Part shown: positions 34,080 to 45,759 of the stretch, one piece after another
How positions within the stretch are numbered: the first letter of the stretch is position 1
Layout of the letters: every line of letters begins with the position of its first letter
Assembly: GCA_037576215.1 (NCBI GenBank)
Contig: JBANDB010000002.1
Span: forward strand, 4,092,001 to 4,156,000
Origin: Armillaria gallica
Lineage: Eukaryota > Basidiomycota > Agaricomycetes > Agaricales > Physalacriaceae
DNA length: 64,000 nt
Direction: 5' to 3'
Notes under the pieces: generated by a model
What the model was told of the DNA's origin: nothing
Database searches by the model: none
The model's input: the letters and a program-made list of their open reading frames with translations, nothing else
Made by a program: the position numbers and the translations under genes

Positions 34080-37000
34080 ATGTCGTCGTCGTCATCTACG
34101 ACACAGAATGGCTCCCGTTCTCCTTCCCCCCATACCCCAGATTCTTCTGACTCCTTGGAACACGTCGCCCACCATGACCTTGGCCTTTCTTCCTGGTACA
34201 ATACCGAGCATGACAAGTCTGCGTATCTGCAATCTCTTTGGGAGACGGATTCAATGTTTCACAGCCAACCCAAGTGTGAGGATGACAATATGCTGCAGCT
34301 CGACGACCTCATTGAAAGCCACGCGTACGACGAGTAAGTCTTCTCACGTATTCATGTTTTGTTACTTATCCAACTCTCCAGCTCTCCGGCTCTCAGTATT
34401 GAGTCGCCTTTTTCTATCATGTCACCTACCTCACCTCTGGGTGCTGTTGTGGAGCGCCCCACGCCCTTGCTAGTTCAGTCCTTGCATACAGCTCCACCTC
34501 TGGCGATGCCCAGCAACTCCGTGTCCGTGACAAAACCCATCCCTCCTCCAGCTTCTGTACCCCGCCGACAGGATTTTCTGCTGATGAACCACAAAGTCGT
34601 CCATCCTCCAAGGGAATCTTGTGTCAAGTACGTTCTCTTACCTCTCAGAGTCATTTACCACAAGTCTTATCTGTCTCAGCCTTCCTATCATGTTTCCTAG
34701 TATACCGGAGAGCGGAACAAAGTCTCGCGTAGAAACTCAAGTCCGAGTCACCGTGGACTTGGCCGATCCAAGTTCTTCGTCTGACCCGTACAAATACGAT
34801 CGCATTGGCTCATGGAAATGGTTAAAATTGCCTCAAGGAACGGCTACTAAGAGGCGGACACGAAAGCAGGGGAAAATAGGTTCGCTCCTCTGTCCTGTTC
34901 CCAGTCTGTTACTTGATTCTGCTGCAGATCCCGACCCGCAAGATATACTTCATCTCAGCGTCAGTGTCACTTGCGCGTCACCGCCCCATAATACGGTGCT
35001 CAGTTGTTCCAGTTGTCGCGCTCGTGAGGTACCGCGATACTTTTCTTTATGCAGGACTATATTCTCAGTGTAACTATCCAGGCCAAACGAGTTGCAAAAA
35101 AACTAGCCGCCCGAGTACGCCCTGCACGATCCGATTCTGACTCTGGCGAAAGCCCCAACAACACCCCTACCAAGAACGGACAACGTGAGGATACCAGTAG
35201 CATAATCCAGTTCAATTGCTCGGAGGTCATCGATTTTTCCACCGGCTCCGTCGTCCTTCCACTGCGTATCACTTGCTATTGCCGCCACCATCGTGAAAAG
35301 GTCGGGTTCAACGTCCATTTCACAATGATGGATCACACCGGTCGCATTGTTGGGACAGGCTCGTCGCGCCCTATCATGATTACGGATGACCACAAAACAT
35401 CATCTAGCAAGCACAACGACCTCGCTTCCACGTTTACGACGCGTGATTACGAATGGGCGCAGTTTGGACCAGCTCATGTTGACTCACCAATCGAAGAGTC
35501 GCGCCCCATCGAAGCGTAAGAAGGACGCACCGTCAAATACCACCGGGACGAAAAAGCGTGCCAAACCATATGATCCTGCCTCGAAGCCGAGCAGGGTGAG
35601 CGGAGAAATTCCCGCATCGAGTGAACCCTCACCGTCTCCATCACATGCGACGCTCCCATCCACAAGGTCACCAACCCCTCCGTCTCTATTGGACCCTCAG
35701 CCACCACAGCTACAGTACTCATCTTTCGAATCGGAATCTTCGCCTGATGGATTAATGACCCCGGTGGAGCATAATCTTGATATAGCAATGTCTTCGGCCA
35801 CTACTGAGAGTGACTTTTCTGTCCCTTCTCCGGTATCCCTTCCCGTGACACCTCCTGCTCTGGTTATGCCCGCTCATCCCAATCCCATGCCTTTTATGTT
35901 CTTCGATCCATCTCAACCAGCTCCGCCTCTGGCGTTACCCACAATCCATCGTCTTGTACCCAACTCTGGGCCGACACACGGTGGCATTGAAGTTACTATC
36001 CTGGGAGCCAACTTCCATCCTTCCATCACTTTGAACTGCATCTTTGGGGAAGTCGCAGCTAGCTCGACGCAGCGATGGAGTGATAATACGCTGGTCTGTG
36101 TGCTTCCACCGAGAGCCGTTGCTGGTGTAGTCGCTGTCTGGTTTGAAGGCTTCCCCAAAATAGAGGAACACAGCAATGCGCCTCCACCACTATTCACATA
36201 TTCAGACGAGTCCGATAGAGCCTTGTGAGTACATTCCTCGATTTCATCCTATTGAGTGTATGTCTCATTCAATCTACTACAGAATGGAATTGGCCTTACA
36301 GGTCGTTGGTCTGAAGATGACAGGAAAGATTGAAGAGGCGAAAAACGTTGCCATGCGTATCGTTGGCAATGCTGGCGATCCATCAGACTCTCAAAATGGA
36401 TCAAATATGACCGGCGCGATGCAACTTTCTCCTTCCTTAACCCGGGACCTGCGACCTCTTCTGCTTATTCGCGCAGGCGAAAACGAGGATTTCCAAAGCC
36501 TCATCATCGATTTCCTCTCTATCCTTGATGCGCCCGTTGATTCTTCTGAGAAAGCAATATCCACTGAAGCCGCTATTTCACACCAGAGCCCTAGTGGACA
36601 AACATTGCTCCATCTTGCTGCGTTCCTAAGCTTTCCTTCTCTCGTCCGGTTCTTGGTGGACCATGGCGCAGACCTGGATATGCGCGACCGGAATGGATAT
36701 ACCCCACTTCATTTTGCTGCTTCTATGGGTAGCAAGGACTGTGTTCGATATCTCCTGAACGCGGGTGCGGACACGGAGATCGTGAATGCATTAGGAAAGA
36801 CTGCCAGGGAGATTGCTATGGACGGGATGTTTGCAGGATCACCAGGTATCGATGATGGGCTCGAGTCAGGTATTGAAACCGAGGAAGATGAAGAAGCTGA
36901 ATGGGGAGATGCTGAGGAGGATGCCGATGCTATTATTCGAAGACGGGACAGGCGCCATGGCAATCGTAGACGGCCACGGCACTCCGATATTCCTCGAAGG

Positions 37001-37861
37001 GAGAAGGATTCTATCACGGACCAACTTTCTAGACCTCCCTCTCCCTCTCCGAAGTCCGAAAAGGCCATTTTGGCTGGTGGGGACGAGAAACAGTATCTTT
37101 CATTCATCGACCTCATTCAAAAGACCATCGCTCAACTGCCTGGTTCTCCCCAGCTACCTAATCTTCACATTCCTGGCATGCCCGCGGTTCCGTGGGGTGT
37201 CCTCCCGCAGCTCCCGATGGTTTTCCCCGTCGTTGTCCCGTTACTACCGGCGTTCCTTAGCGGAGATAACGCTAACCGTGATGGGCTGGACGACCAAACC
37301 GATGGCTCCTTAAAGGGCAAATTTGCTGGGACAAAAGCTGCATATGAACTACGTGCAACGTGGGAAAGATGGCTTGCAAATGGGGCCCCCATCAAGGACA
37401 ATGAACCACCCCCAATGTATACGCCTAGAGTCACGGAGGCTGGGCCATCGCAGACTCCATCGCAGAATGTGTCTGAATCCCTCGAAGAAGCTGATGCCCC
37501 GCGACCTGAAGGACGATCTTCCTCAAGAATATACAACTACGAGATGATGCCTGTTACGGAGCAAGAAGTGGATGCGTATACATATGAACCCAAAACGCAA
37601 CCCAGGAAACGTGAGTATTTTTTATCATCTACTGATATCAAGGGGTGCGTGTCTAAAGAAATGTACAGAGGACCGAATGCTTTTACTTTTCTGGCTACCC
37701 ATCCTGATCAGTACGTGGATCTCTCTATTTCATCTCATGGATATATAATCTGACCGCTTTTACGCGCAGTTTCTCTTATTTGGGCTTGTCACAATGGCCT
37801 TCGCTTTGCCCTCGGTGCTCTGCGAGGAGTCGTGCCATTGAAATCTGGAATGCGTACATGA
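34080..37861 (+). CDS. MGA2: Spt23/Mga2-type membrane-anchored transcription factor
   Basis: Mga2 and Spt23 sit in the ER membrane, are freed by ubiquitin and proteasome action, and switch on the fatty acid desaturase gene OLE1. Start ATG 34080 in a CCACCATG context. Order of parts: Ser/Pro-rich N-terminus; conserved DNA-binding-like region (VETQVRVTVDLADPSSSSDP, LSCSSCRAREAKR, DTSSIIQFNCSEVIDFSTG); an IPT/TIG domain (IHRLVPNSGPTHGGIEVTIL, about 35944-36200); ankyrin repeats (GQTLLHLAAFLSFPSLVRFL, NGYTPLHFAASMGSKDCVRY); an acidic linker; and, through two small introns near 37610-37770, a single C-terminal membrane segment (MLLLFWLPILIISLIWAC). TGA 37859-37861. The tail anchor, hidden in short exons, is the decisive feature. 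Eight or so introns. Confidence 0.9.
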
Positions 37862-38036
37862 TGTATCGGGACTGATCTACCTGTTGTTTGTACATGCCCA
37901 GACGACATTCTTGCCACTGCCTTTCGTTGGAGGATTTTATTTTATTTGGTTGCTCTAAATTATGCTGTTTTAGTAGAAAAGAAGTGTATGTCATAGATAA
38001 TCGGATGCAATGTTTTTTCTATAACCTCCACCGGGT

Positions 38037-39772
38037 TCAATCGTCGAAGAGAGGCTGGAATGCCTGGAAATGGTTCTGTATTAGCCCAGTATTTCTGATA
38101 GCTTATGAAAAGTGTGCGTACTTTGGACTCGTCCAGGTGGGAAGATTGCGTTGGTCCAAAGGATTGTTCCTCCATCATGTCCGAGGCACCTGGATCATTT
38201 CCCAAGTCGATGGGTCGCTCATCCGTCTCAAGGTCGAGCATGCTTTCATCAGCGTTGCCATCAAGCATCATGTCCACATCGTCTGCAGTCATCTGGTCGA
38301 GGCCTAGATCAGACGCATCTTCGTTGTGGGTAATCTGAGACGATGATGGGAAGAAAAGGGGCTCGCGCGGTGGTGGAGAAGGCGGCGGCGGCATCAACTC
38401 AGCTGCAGAATCTTCAGGAGGAACTTGTGGTAGTGAGGAAGGAGGCGGCCCGGGACTTGGTCGAGGCATAGACGATTGCGCAGGAGTTACATTCCGTGAT
38501 TTTGACACAGAAGGAGGAGGAACCGAGTGGCGAACGGCTTTCATGGGTTTCTTGAATCGTTTTTCGTCCTCGTTGTCTTCTTCGTGCTCGCGCTTGTTCC
38601 TGTTAATAAGCACGTGCTGGGGCTGACTATTGGGCATGCCCTGTACTTGGCTAGTTGATATGACGAACAGAACCGCGAAACTGTCCCCTTCAACATCTAT
38701 GAACAGAGGTGCTGCTGGATCTGTAAATCGTATATCCATAGTGACTGATATTGAGTCAGTGAATGCGATGGTCGCCTTTGAACGTCAACCTTCCAGCTAC
38801 TTTGTCACATTTAGAGGCATGCTTACGTTGAATTCGCGAAGATGAAAAGCAATGACGGTCGGGGCAGCATATAAATTGTAGACATCGAACTCCTCAGAGC
38901 TTATCGACAGTTCTGTCGAAAGCTGAGATTTTCCTGAAGATTATTTTTACCATCCCAATGTGCGAGTACGAGAAAGAAGCTTTTACCCTTGGAGTCAACG
39001 GATGACTCTAAACTCTTCACTTCGACTTCATGTTGTCCAAAGTTCCAGACGAGCTGAGGATCGGATTTCCCGTTCTTTGTGGATGTAAAGTGCTCAATCA
39101 TGTCCTTGATAGCTCTTGGTCCTATTGTTAAAAACGATTCTGTCGCATTGTCTGGAATATCGGGAGCCATTAAGGACGTTGGAGTGGAGAGCAGTAGTCT
39201 GTGTGTCTTTATGACGCCTAGCGGTGGGATGTAAATGGATGACAAGAAGGCGAAAAAGATGACACCCACCATGTTTGCAATGTAGGCATATGATCAGCCT
39301 GCTCTCTAGACCGTCCTGAGTCTCATCGTCCATGTTGCCACCCTCTACGATAGACAGCTCACACTTTTCAACGGTTTTTTCGACAGTTCTGTGCTTGAGA
39401 ATGGATAAAAGTGACTTTAAACCATCAGCACGAACTGTGACGGGTAGTGAAGACTGATATGCATACTTTGGTGAGGAGTTGTCCAGTAACTTGTATAACT
39501 TCCTCGATGTCGTCTGCCAATGAGTTCAAGGAGCCAACTTTGTATTTTTGGAAGAACTGCCTCTCATATTTGAACCGACAGTATGCAGATTTGGACGAGT
39601 TCGTAGCAGACAAAGAGAGGCATTCTGGCGTAGCGTTCAGGGTCAGTTCGTCGCCATATCTTGAGATGCAAGTCAAGGCCTTGATGAAAGCTGAAAGATA
39701 TCTATGAGATGTAGGATTCCATCGCACGAAATGCTTACGTTTGAGTGCTGTAGCGTCCAACGTGGCCTGCAT
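38037..39772 (-). CDS. RAD9: DNA damage checkpoint clamp subunit Rad9
   Basis: Rad9 forms the ring-shaped 9-1-1 clamp with Hus1 and Rad1 at damaged DNA and recruits the ATR activator. Start ATG 39770-39772 (MQATLDATALK), with the first intron joining to PFIKALTCISRYGDELTLNA. Other clamp-fold segments are ECLSLSATNSSKSAYCRFKY, GLESRLIICLHCKHG, FLTIGPRAIKDMIEHF and VTMDIRFTDPAAPLFIDVEG. The C-terminal tail is long, Pro/Ser-rich and acidic, as expected for the phosphorylated tail. An intron of 58 nt (38064-38121) gives the ending FQPLFDD, typical of Rad9 proteins, with TGA 38037-38039; reading straight on to 37960 would lose it. Its stop faces that of MGA2 (175 bp). Confidence 0.87.
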
Positions 39773-39898
39773 GTCGCGTCGAGGTTGATCGAGGTAAAGA
39801 TAGTCGCGTCACGTTACGTCAGAGCTCGGCATTCAAACTTCACGTGTTCACAGGTATATTCTTGAGTTGTACTTGAGAGAAACCTACTATAGTCTAAG

Positions 39899-41860
39899 TT
39901 ACGCGGCAGTAATACGAAAGGCTACAGTATCGTGTGCTTGTACACTGACAGAGAAACTCGAGGACGCTGAATAGGTCCCAGACAGATTGGTGCCCGACCA
40001 CATATCATGCACCTTCCAAGTCCCCGTCTGCCCTAGCTCCGGAACGCTCGAAAATTTGAACGTCTTAGTCGCCGTGCTAGAAGATGTATTGATTATGAAC
40101 ACGTGGAAACCTGCGGACGAAGTTCCAGAATAATATTCGGGGGGCGACGTTGTTGGTGCGCCGGTGTAGGCCGTGAATGGATAAGCCGCAGAGCCATTAG
40201 TGATGTCCTGATGGAAAGCAAGAAGCTCCGCGCTCTTTATCAGTGCCACTTGAGTATCGTCAAGTTTGCTCAACTATAGAAACTTGCTGTCAGGAATTAT
40301 TTCGCGTGATTGAAAAGGCTTACTGACGTCTGTACCACTACAACGAACAAGTTAGTACTAAGTTCAGAAAAGAAGAGTAGGAAGGCTACATACAGGATAA
40401 TGGGGCTCTTCAAGAATGCCCAGGCTGCAAAGTGAGTACGTTGCTCTTGAGTGGTAAGGCCTCCATTTCCTGTAGAACGTTAAGTCTATTTGTCTGCCAG
40501 AGTATCCGTTCATACCTATCTCCATCATATCCATATCGTTGTGAGCATAAAAGCCGATTGCAGATAAATGAGCAACATTAGTCGTTATTATTGAAGTGAT
40601 ATACGACCAGTTGAGGTCTGCCGAAGACATATCAGTTCCCTGGTTTAATTACGACGGTATGAGATCACCTAGAATCACTGGACATTCTCCATGAATGCCC
40701 CTAGAGGGTATGAATATAGCGCGATATACTACGCCATGATAACGCTTACCACGCGCGCCCCCCAATCCCATACATTGGCGTTTCCCCAGTTACACAAGGC
40801 AAATTGTATCGGGCGGGACTGCTGCGCTAATGCACCACTTCATCGTCGTCAGCATACTAATGGAGGACAACACAATTGAGGTCGACCCTACCCCATCTGA
40901 CGATATCTAACAGCAGAGTTTGAGTTGCTAGATATAGAAATCAGAGTCGAGCCATTATCGAGCCATGACACAGCAACGTACTACCAATCACCGCCTTCAG
41001 GTTGCTGCAAGGCGAGGTGAGCGAACGCATGAAATTCTCGACTAAATTTCGCACTCACCGAGCTGTCACTCCAATTTCCTGGGACATTACAGTTATCTAT
41101 GCATACATCAGGTTGCAGAATTTAGAGTAGGAATGAGGATATGGACCATATTTCAGGTAATCAATGCCCCACTCATTGAAAGTCGCTGCGTCAATAGCCT
41201 CCATACCCAGGGAGCCTGGAAAGCCAGCACACGTAGCAGTTCCAGCATCGCTGGTAGAATAGTTGATAATAAGGTGTGCAAGTTGAAGACATTAGCATGC
41301 AATACATACCTATATATACCAATCTTCAATCCAAGCGCGTGAACCTGGTCGGCAACGCTGCTAATTCCGTTCGGGAACTTGGTGGAGTCAGGGATGATCC
41401 TCTGAGTGGTAGAATTGCGTGTTGTCTTAGACCAGCAATCCTTAGAAACAACAGAGATATAAGCGACTGTTCATGAAGAAGGATACCGGACTCATACGTC
41501 GATGTTGATGTATTCATATCCCACGTCGGCAAGACCAAGATCGATAAATGAGTTTGCGGCTGCAAGAACCTTTGCTTCGTTTATATCTGAAGAAGAATTG
41601 AGGAAAAATCAAAGAAGGGCAAGCACAATAAAATATTCACCACATCCGTATGCATTCCAAGTGTTCCAGCTAGCGAGGCAAGTTTTCATCACATGGTATG
41701 CTTTTCAACCAGCAGAGTCGACGCACCCCAGAGCCGGCGTCTTGCCAGTTTGAGTCGAAGGAGGTTCGGTTGGCGCAGAGTCTGCAAGTGTTGTAGAAGT
41801 CGACGTCTGTGCCAACACTTGCTGCAATACTAAGAAGCAGACATGTAGCTTGAGTAACAT
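39899..41860 (-). CDS. Secreted alpha-galactosidase, glycoside hydrolase family 27
   Basis: Releases terminal alpha-linked galactose from oligosaccharides and galactomannans outside the cell. The ATG at 41858-41860 starts [20 protein letters not shown], a good signal peptide with cleavage after VLAQ; an upstream Met at 41893 would bury it. Family segments in order: [10 protein letters not shown], the nucleophile site LKYDNCNVP (Asp codon split by an intron near 41105-41153), WRMSSD (acid/base region), [15 protein letters not shown], and [22 protein letters not shown]-terminal beta domain ends at TAA 39899-39901. The join after WRMSSD is not resolved: no standard splice pair keeps frame without losing a residue or base. 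About ten introns. Confidence 0.85.
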
Positions 41861-42144
41861 TGTGCCAGAGGGAACGTAACTCCAACTGACCACTATCAGT
41901 CCCCCTCTAAGTACTTATGTATCCGGAGTGTTACAGGGATATTTTCGGTGCTGAGCGTAATGAGAACCACGATTTTTTGCCGACCCCACAGCGAACCAGT
42001 CAAGTGTTCAAGGAAGTGACGAATCAGTTGATCATAGTCGAATCACTGTAGCGGTCCGTGGTGGCACAGTGGCTTGATTCCCGATCGTGTGAGGTAGAGG
42101 CGCCGGTAAACAAGAAGCAACAACGCGTCTTAACATCGCCCAGC
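41861..42144. promoter_or_regulatory. Divergent upstream region, GH27 / PH-domain protein
   Basis: 284 bp between start codons. No TATA box or carbon-repressor cluster that I would defend. Confidence 0.3.
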
Positions 42145-44823
42145 ATGATGGGCCCCCGCACCATGGATTCACGAACTCGCCTGCCTTCTCTTTCTCGCCG
42201 AAAGTCGACCAAGCAACTCATCAATCGCTACGAAGCCATGGCCGGCCCAACTACTCTTGCAGAGCCTACTGTCCAGAAGTCGCTGACGAAGGACCGGCGA
42301 CCTTCCGTTCGCCAGTCTTTTCGAAACCTTCTAGGTCTATTCAAAAAGACGGATGCAAAAATGAAGCTAAACAGCGTCTTTTCTACTAGGCGATCGCCGT
42401 CTGCATCTCGCCATAACGAATCCTTGGTTTCGCACAGATCTTCTTTCGCACCAACGACAACAGCGCCTTTGTCAGGATCACTGCTGTATCTTTCTCGGCC
42501 GTCTTCTTCTACCTCAAATACCACAATACTCCCCGTCGTCTGGACTACATGCACAGCAACTCTCAAAGGCGATTCTATTTCCTTGTCATGGCTTTCGCCT
42601 CAAGGGCACCCAAATACCTATTCTGTGTCGCTCAAAGGATGCACAGATGTTCGATCCCTCACAGTCGCTCAACTGGAAGACGAGGAGCTGATATTACTTC
42701 CCAGGAATGCTGGTACAGACGAATTCAGGCTATTTGAACTAGTATTCGGAGCCCAAAAGGAGAAATTTGCTACGACCTCAGTCCGAGAGCGAGCGAATTG
42801 GGTTAGTGCTATTTGGTAATAATATTCGTCTCATTTTCAAGCTCTCGTTGGACTCACGGACACATCTCCATTTAGGGACGTTGTTCTGTCTTCGCAGGAC
42901 ATCTCATGTCGCCGCATACAAAGCGATGCGCTTGCGTACCATGACCAAGACGCGCCTTCCGAAGATCATCCGTTGCCCCCCTCTCCCTCTGCGCGCTCCT
43001 TGCCTGCACTGCCTGACCATGACGTTCTGTATCCGTTGTCTTCTGCCCAGCCGGATATTTCCTCGAGACCTTCTCGAGCAGGGCATGCTATCTCTATGGT
43101 TGATCGCGAGCTCTCTGAATCTTCTTTAATCCACCCTTTAGACAAACCTAGGAACGGATCAAAAATTCAGACCGAAGCCATAAACGTTGAAAAACCCTTA
43201 CCAGGCGTTATTGTTCAGGAACCTATGCACCGGAAGTCGTCGACTGAAACGGAATCTATCTTCGATGCTTATGGCGGCAGCTACTCGTTCTTCCCTGATG
43301 AATCTCTCCACGCAATGAAAGCACCTAAGGAACCTACCGATGTCACTTTCGATCACATACAGCCGCTGAAAGACGATCTGCGACAAATATCAAACAAACT
43401 CATTGGCTTGCGTGAAAATGTCGACTCTGGATTATCCAACACACGACAACGCATCCAAGACATCAACGTACGTTTCGGACATACAGAGACTCTTTTGAAA
43501 TCTTTGTCCAACGATCTAGCCAGGATGGCGGCATCCGGCCCTCCGGTGTCACCGGTCAATCCCCAGATTGAGCATCTGATTCAAGCGGTGGAGAGTCTGC
43601 AACGCTCTCTGTACACAGAACTATCCGTGGTCAAGGAATCTTTGGACGTCACACGACTGAGCCTGCAATCTTCTGAGCATGTAACTACATCTCAAGAGGC
43701 TCCTCAATCTGGTGATTTGAACAATTCAACTTCTTCCAAAGCCATGCAGGAGAAATTGGAGGCTATCATCACCGTTTTGAATGATAAAACCGAGGTATTC
43801 ATCTTTATTTGCGGGGGCCGTGTATGAAGCTTATTCTCCTTCAGTTGCAAGGTATCCAAGACCTTCTGCGAGAAGAAGGGAATCAACGTGCATTGCAAGG
43901 ACAGCAGCAGACTGATAGTGTCAGGTACCTAAATGAGCTGAACTCGGTCAGTCTTTTTCTTTAGGGACTGTTCAATCTCGCTGAGCTACAGTTCTAGTGG
44001 CTGGAATCATTTGTAACCAATGGTGCATCTCAAATACAGGCCGTTCACGGAGCGGTAGAGCAGATCCGAAACGTCCTCGGATGCGACGTCGAAGGCGACC
44101 AAGACATAGGTTCACTTTTCAAATTAATGCAAGATATCAGAACTTGCACAACGACCCTTCAAATATCTATGGACAATCTGGCCGGATTTCCCAATTCCAA
44201 GAATACCTTTAGTAAGTCTTTCCCCAAGCACTATCTGGCCGTTGTAAACACGCTCTCGAAGCCCCAGACAGCGTTGCCGAACTCCTGACGCGACAAGATC
44301 AAGAACATCAGAATTTCTTACGAGGAATAGCAGCAGGTATGGTGCATTGCCCCTTCATCCAAAACTTTCTTAATGATTCATTTTCCAGAATTGTCGAATG
44401 AAATCAGAGGCGAGAGACTTCGCTTCGTCGATGCCATGAAAGAAGCCACCGAAATTAATGTGCAAAGTACGTCATAAACAGCCTACGTGCTCATTTTCTC
44501 ACAGCTGGCACCTACAGCTCATGTAGAGGAGTTCAAGAAGGAACTGAAGCGCGAGGTCCATGGGATGACGCAAGAAATAGGCCGTCTCTATCGGGAACGA
44601 CAGACCATGGAGAATCAGATTGCCGAGCTTTTTGCCTTTTACACCAAACAGAAACAGGGCATAGTGGGTCGCCAGATTTCTGCCTGATATTACATTTGAC
44701 AATTTGCCTTTGCAGCCTTTCGCAGCAAATGCCATGCATCAGGCGCCGCCCTTCGTGCAGGCACCCGATCCATCTCAACGACGCCCCCTTCCTAGTCCAC
44801 AGAGGCACAGGCCCGGTTATTGA
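42145..44823 (+). CDS. PH-domain and coiled-coil protein of unknown function
   Basis: Start is ATG 42145 or, in a stronger CACCATGG context, 42163. A basic Ser/Arg-rich N-terminus is followed by a PH-like domain (VWTTCTATLKGDSISLSW to KFATTSVRERANWVSAIW, about 42535-42815, completed by the next exon). Then a disordered stretch with SPSARSLPALPDHDVLYPLS and a long region of heptad-like repeats (43350-44650), for example DDLRQISNKLIGLRENVDSG and KKELKREVHGMTQEIGRLYR, that should form coiled coils. The final exon ends in a Pro/Gln-rich tail with RRPLPSPQRHRPGY and TGA 44821-44823. The layout suggests a scaffold at membranes or the cell cortex. I do not recognise a named orthologue. Confidence 0.65.
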
Positions 44824-44973
44824 TGCCCCATACTCCGGAAGGTTCTCGAGCTACGTAGCGTTGAATTGGTTTTTGAATGTATTTGATTTAAGCACGCTGC
44901 CTTAATAAAGATGTTCACAATCAGAATGGACCTCTATGTCTTCGGGATATCCATGTAGACGTGAATAAGACAA

Positions 44974-45615
44974 TTATTTTTTCGACAGGGCGTACTGCAG
45001 TGCCTCGTATACGTCTGCTTCAATCTGAGCTTCGGCCTTGTCCTCCACAGAGCCATTTCCAGCTACGACCTTTTTCGCCTCGGCCAGATTCGTACGGACG
45101 GCCTGATAAAAGGAGTCAGATGTTTTCCTGGGGCTGTCATAAGCGACGCACCTCAGCCGAGAAGTCTGCCAACGGTGCTGCTTCAATCACGTTGATAGTG
45201 AGCTTGCTGCTAGGATGAACGGTAGCGAATCCGCCAGACACTGAAACAGCATGAAACTGAGCAGCTCAATAACAGAGACTGACCACGTACCAAACCACTT
45301 CTTGGATGGACCGCCAGTAGCTTCGATAACCTCTACGACGCCGGGACGAAGAGGCTCAACGGTAGGAACGTGGTTGGCCAAAATACCCATGTCACCAGTA
45401 GCAGCTGGCGTGTTCACTTGCACAACGTCGGCAGAGGTGAAAATGGCCTGAACAAAATTCAACAACGGCCGACCTCAAAACAAAGGACGTACTTGGTGAG
45501 GCATGACAAAAGACAGACTGATCTTGTCGGCCGCGACAGCATATCCTCGCTTGCCCAAAGAAATAGTAGAAGGAGCGCGTCGAGCCGCAGTAGCGAGGAA
45601 ACGTAGTGAAGCCAT
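44974..45615 (-). CDS. ATP16: ATP synthase F1 subunit delta, mitochondrial
   Basis: The delta subunit (bacterial epsilon) is part of the rotating central stalk of mitochondrial ATP synthase. ATG 45613-45615 gives MASLRFLATAARRAPSTISL, a basic presequence. The fold segments are KISLSFVMPHQAIFTSADVV, VNTPAATGDMGILANHVPTV and EPLRPGVVEVIEATG, all typical of the beta-sandwich, followed by WFGGFATVHPSSKLTI and a two-helix C-terminus ending YALSKK. TAA 44974-44976. Three introns. About 165 residues, a normal length. Confidence 0.93.
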
Positions 45616-45759
45616 GATGACTTTAACTCTGAACTCACCGTCGTGCGTTTACGGGTGCTCCGTGTATCGGTAACTTCCGGATCTCCCACGGAGGTATGTG
45701 ATATTTTATTTATTTTATTTACCCAAGAATATAAAGATACTCGAAATAGGTTACTGCAT

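Noticed and set aside
36709..37116. 135-codon minus-strand frame inside MGA2
   Set aside because: Lies opposite the ankyrin and acidic parts of a well-supported gene and is Ser-rich as a reflection of them.
37960..38739. Unspliced long C-terminal frame of RAD9 ending at 37960
   Set aside because: The in-phase 58-nt intron gives the conserved Rad9 ending; the extension has no likeness to the family.
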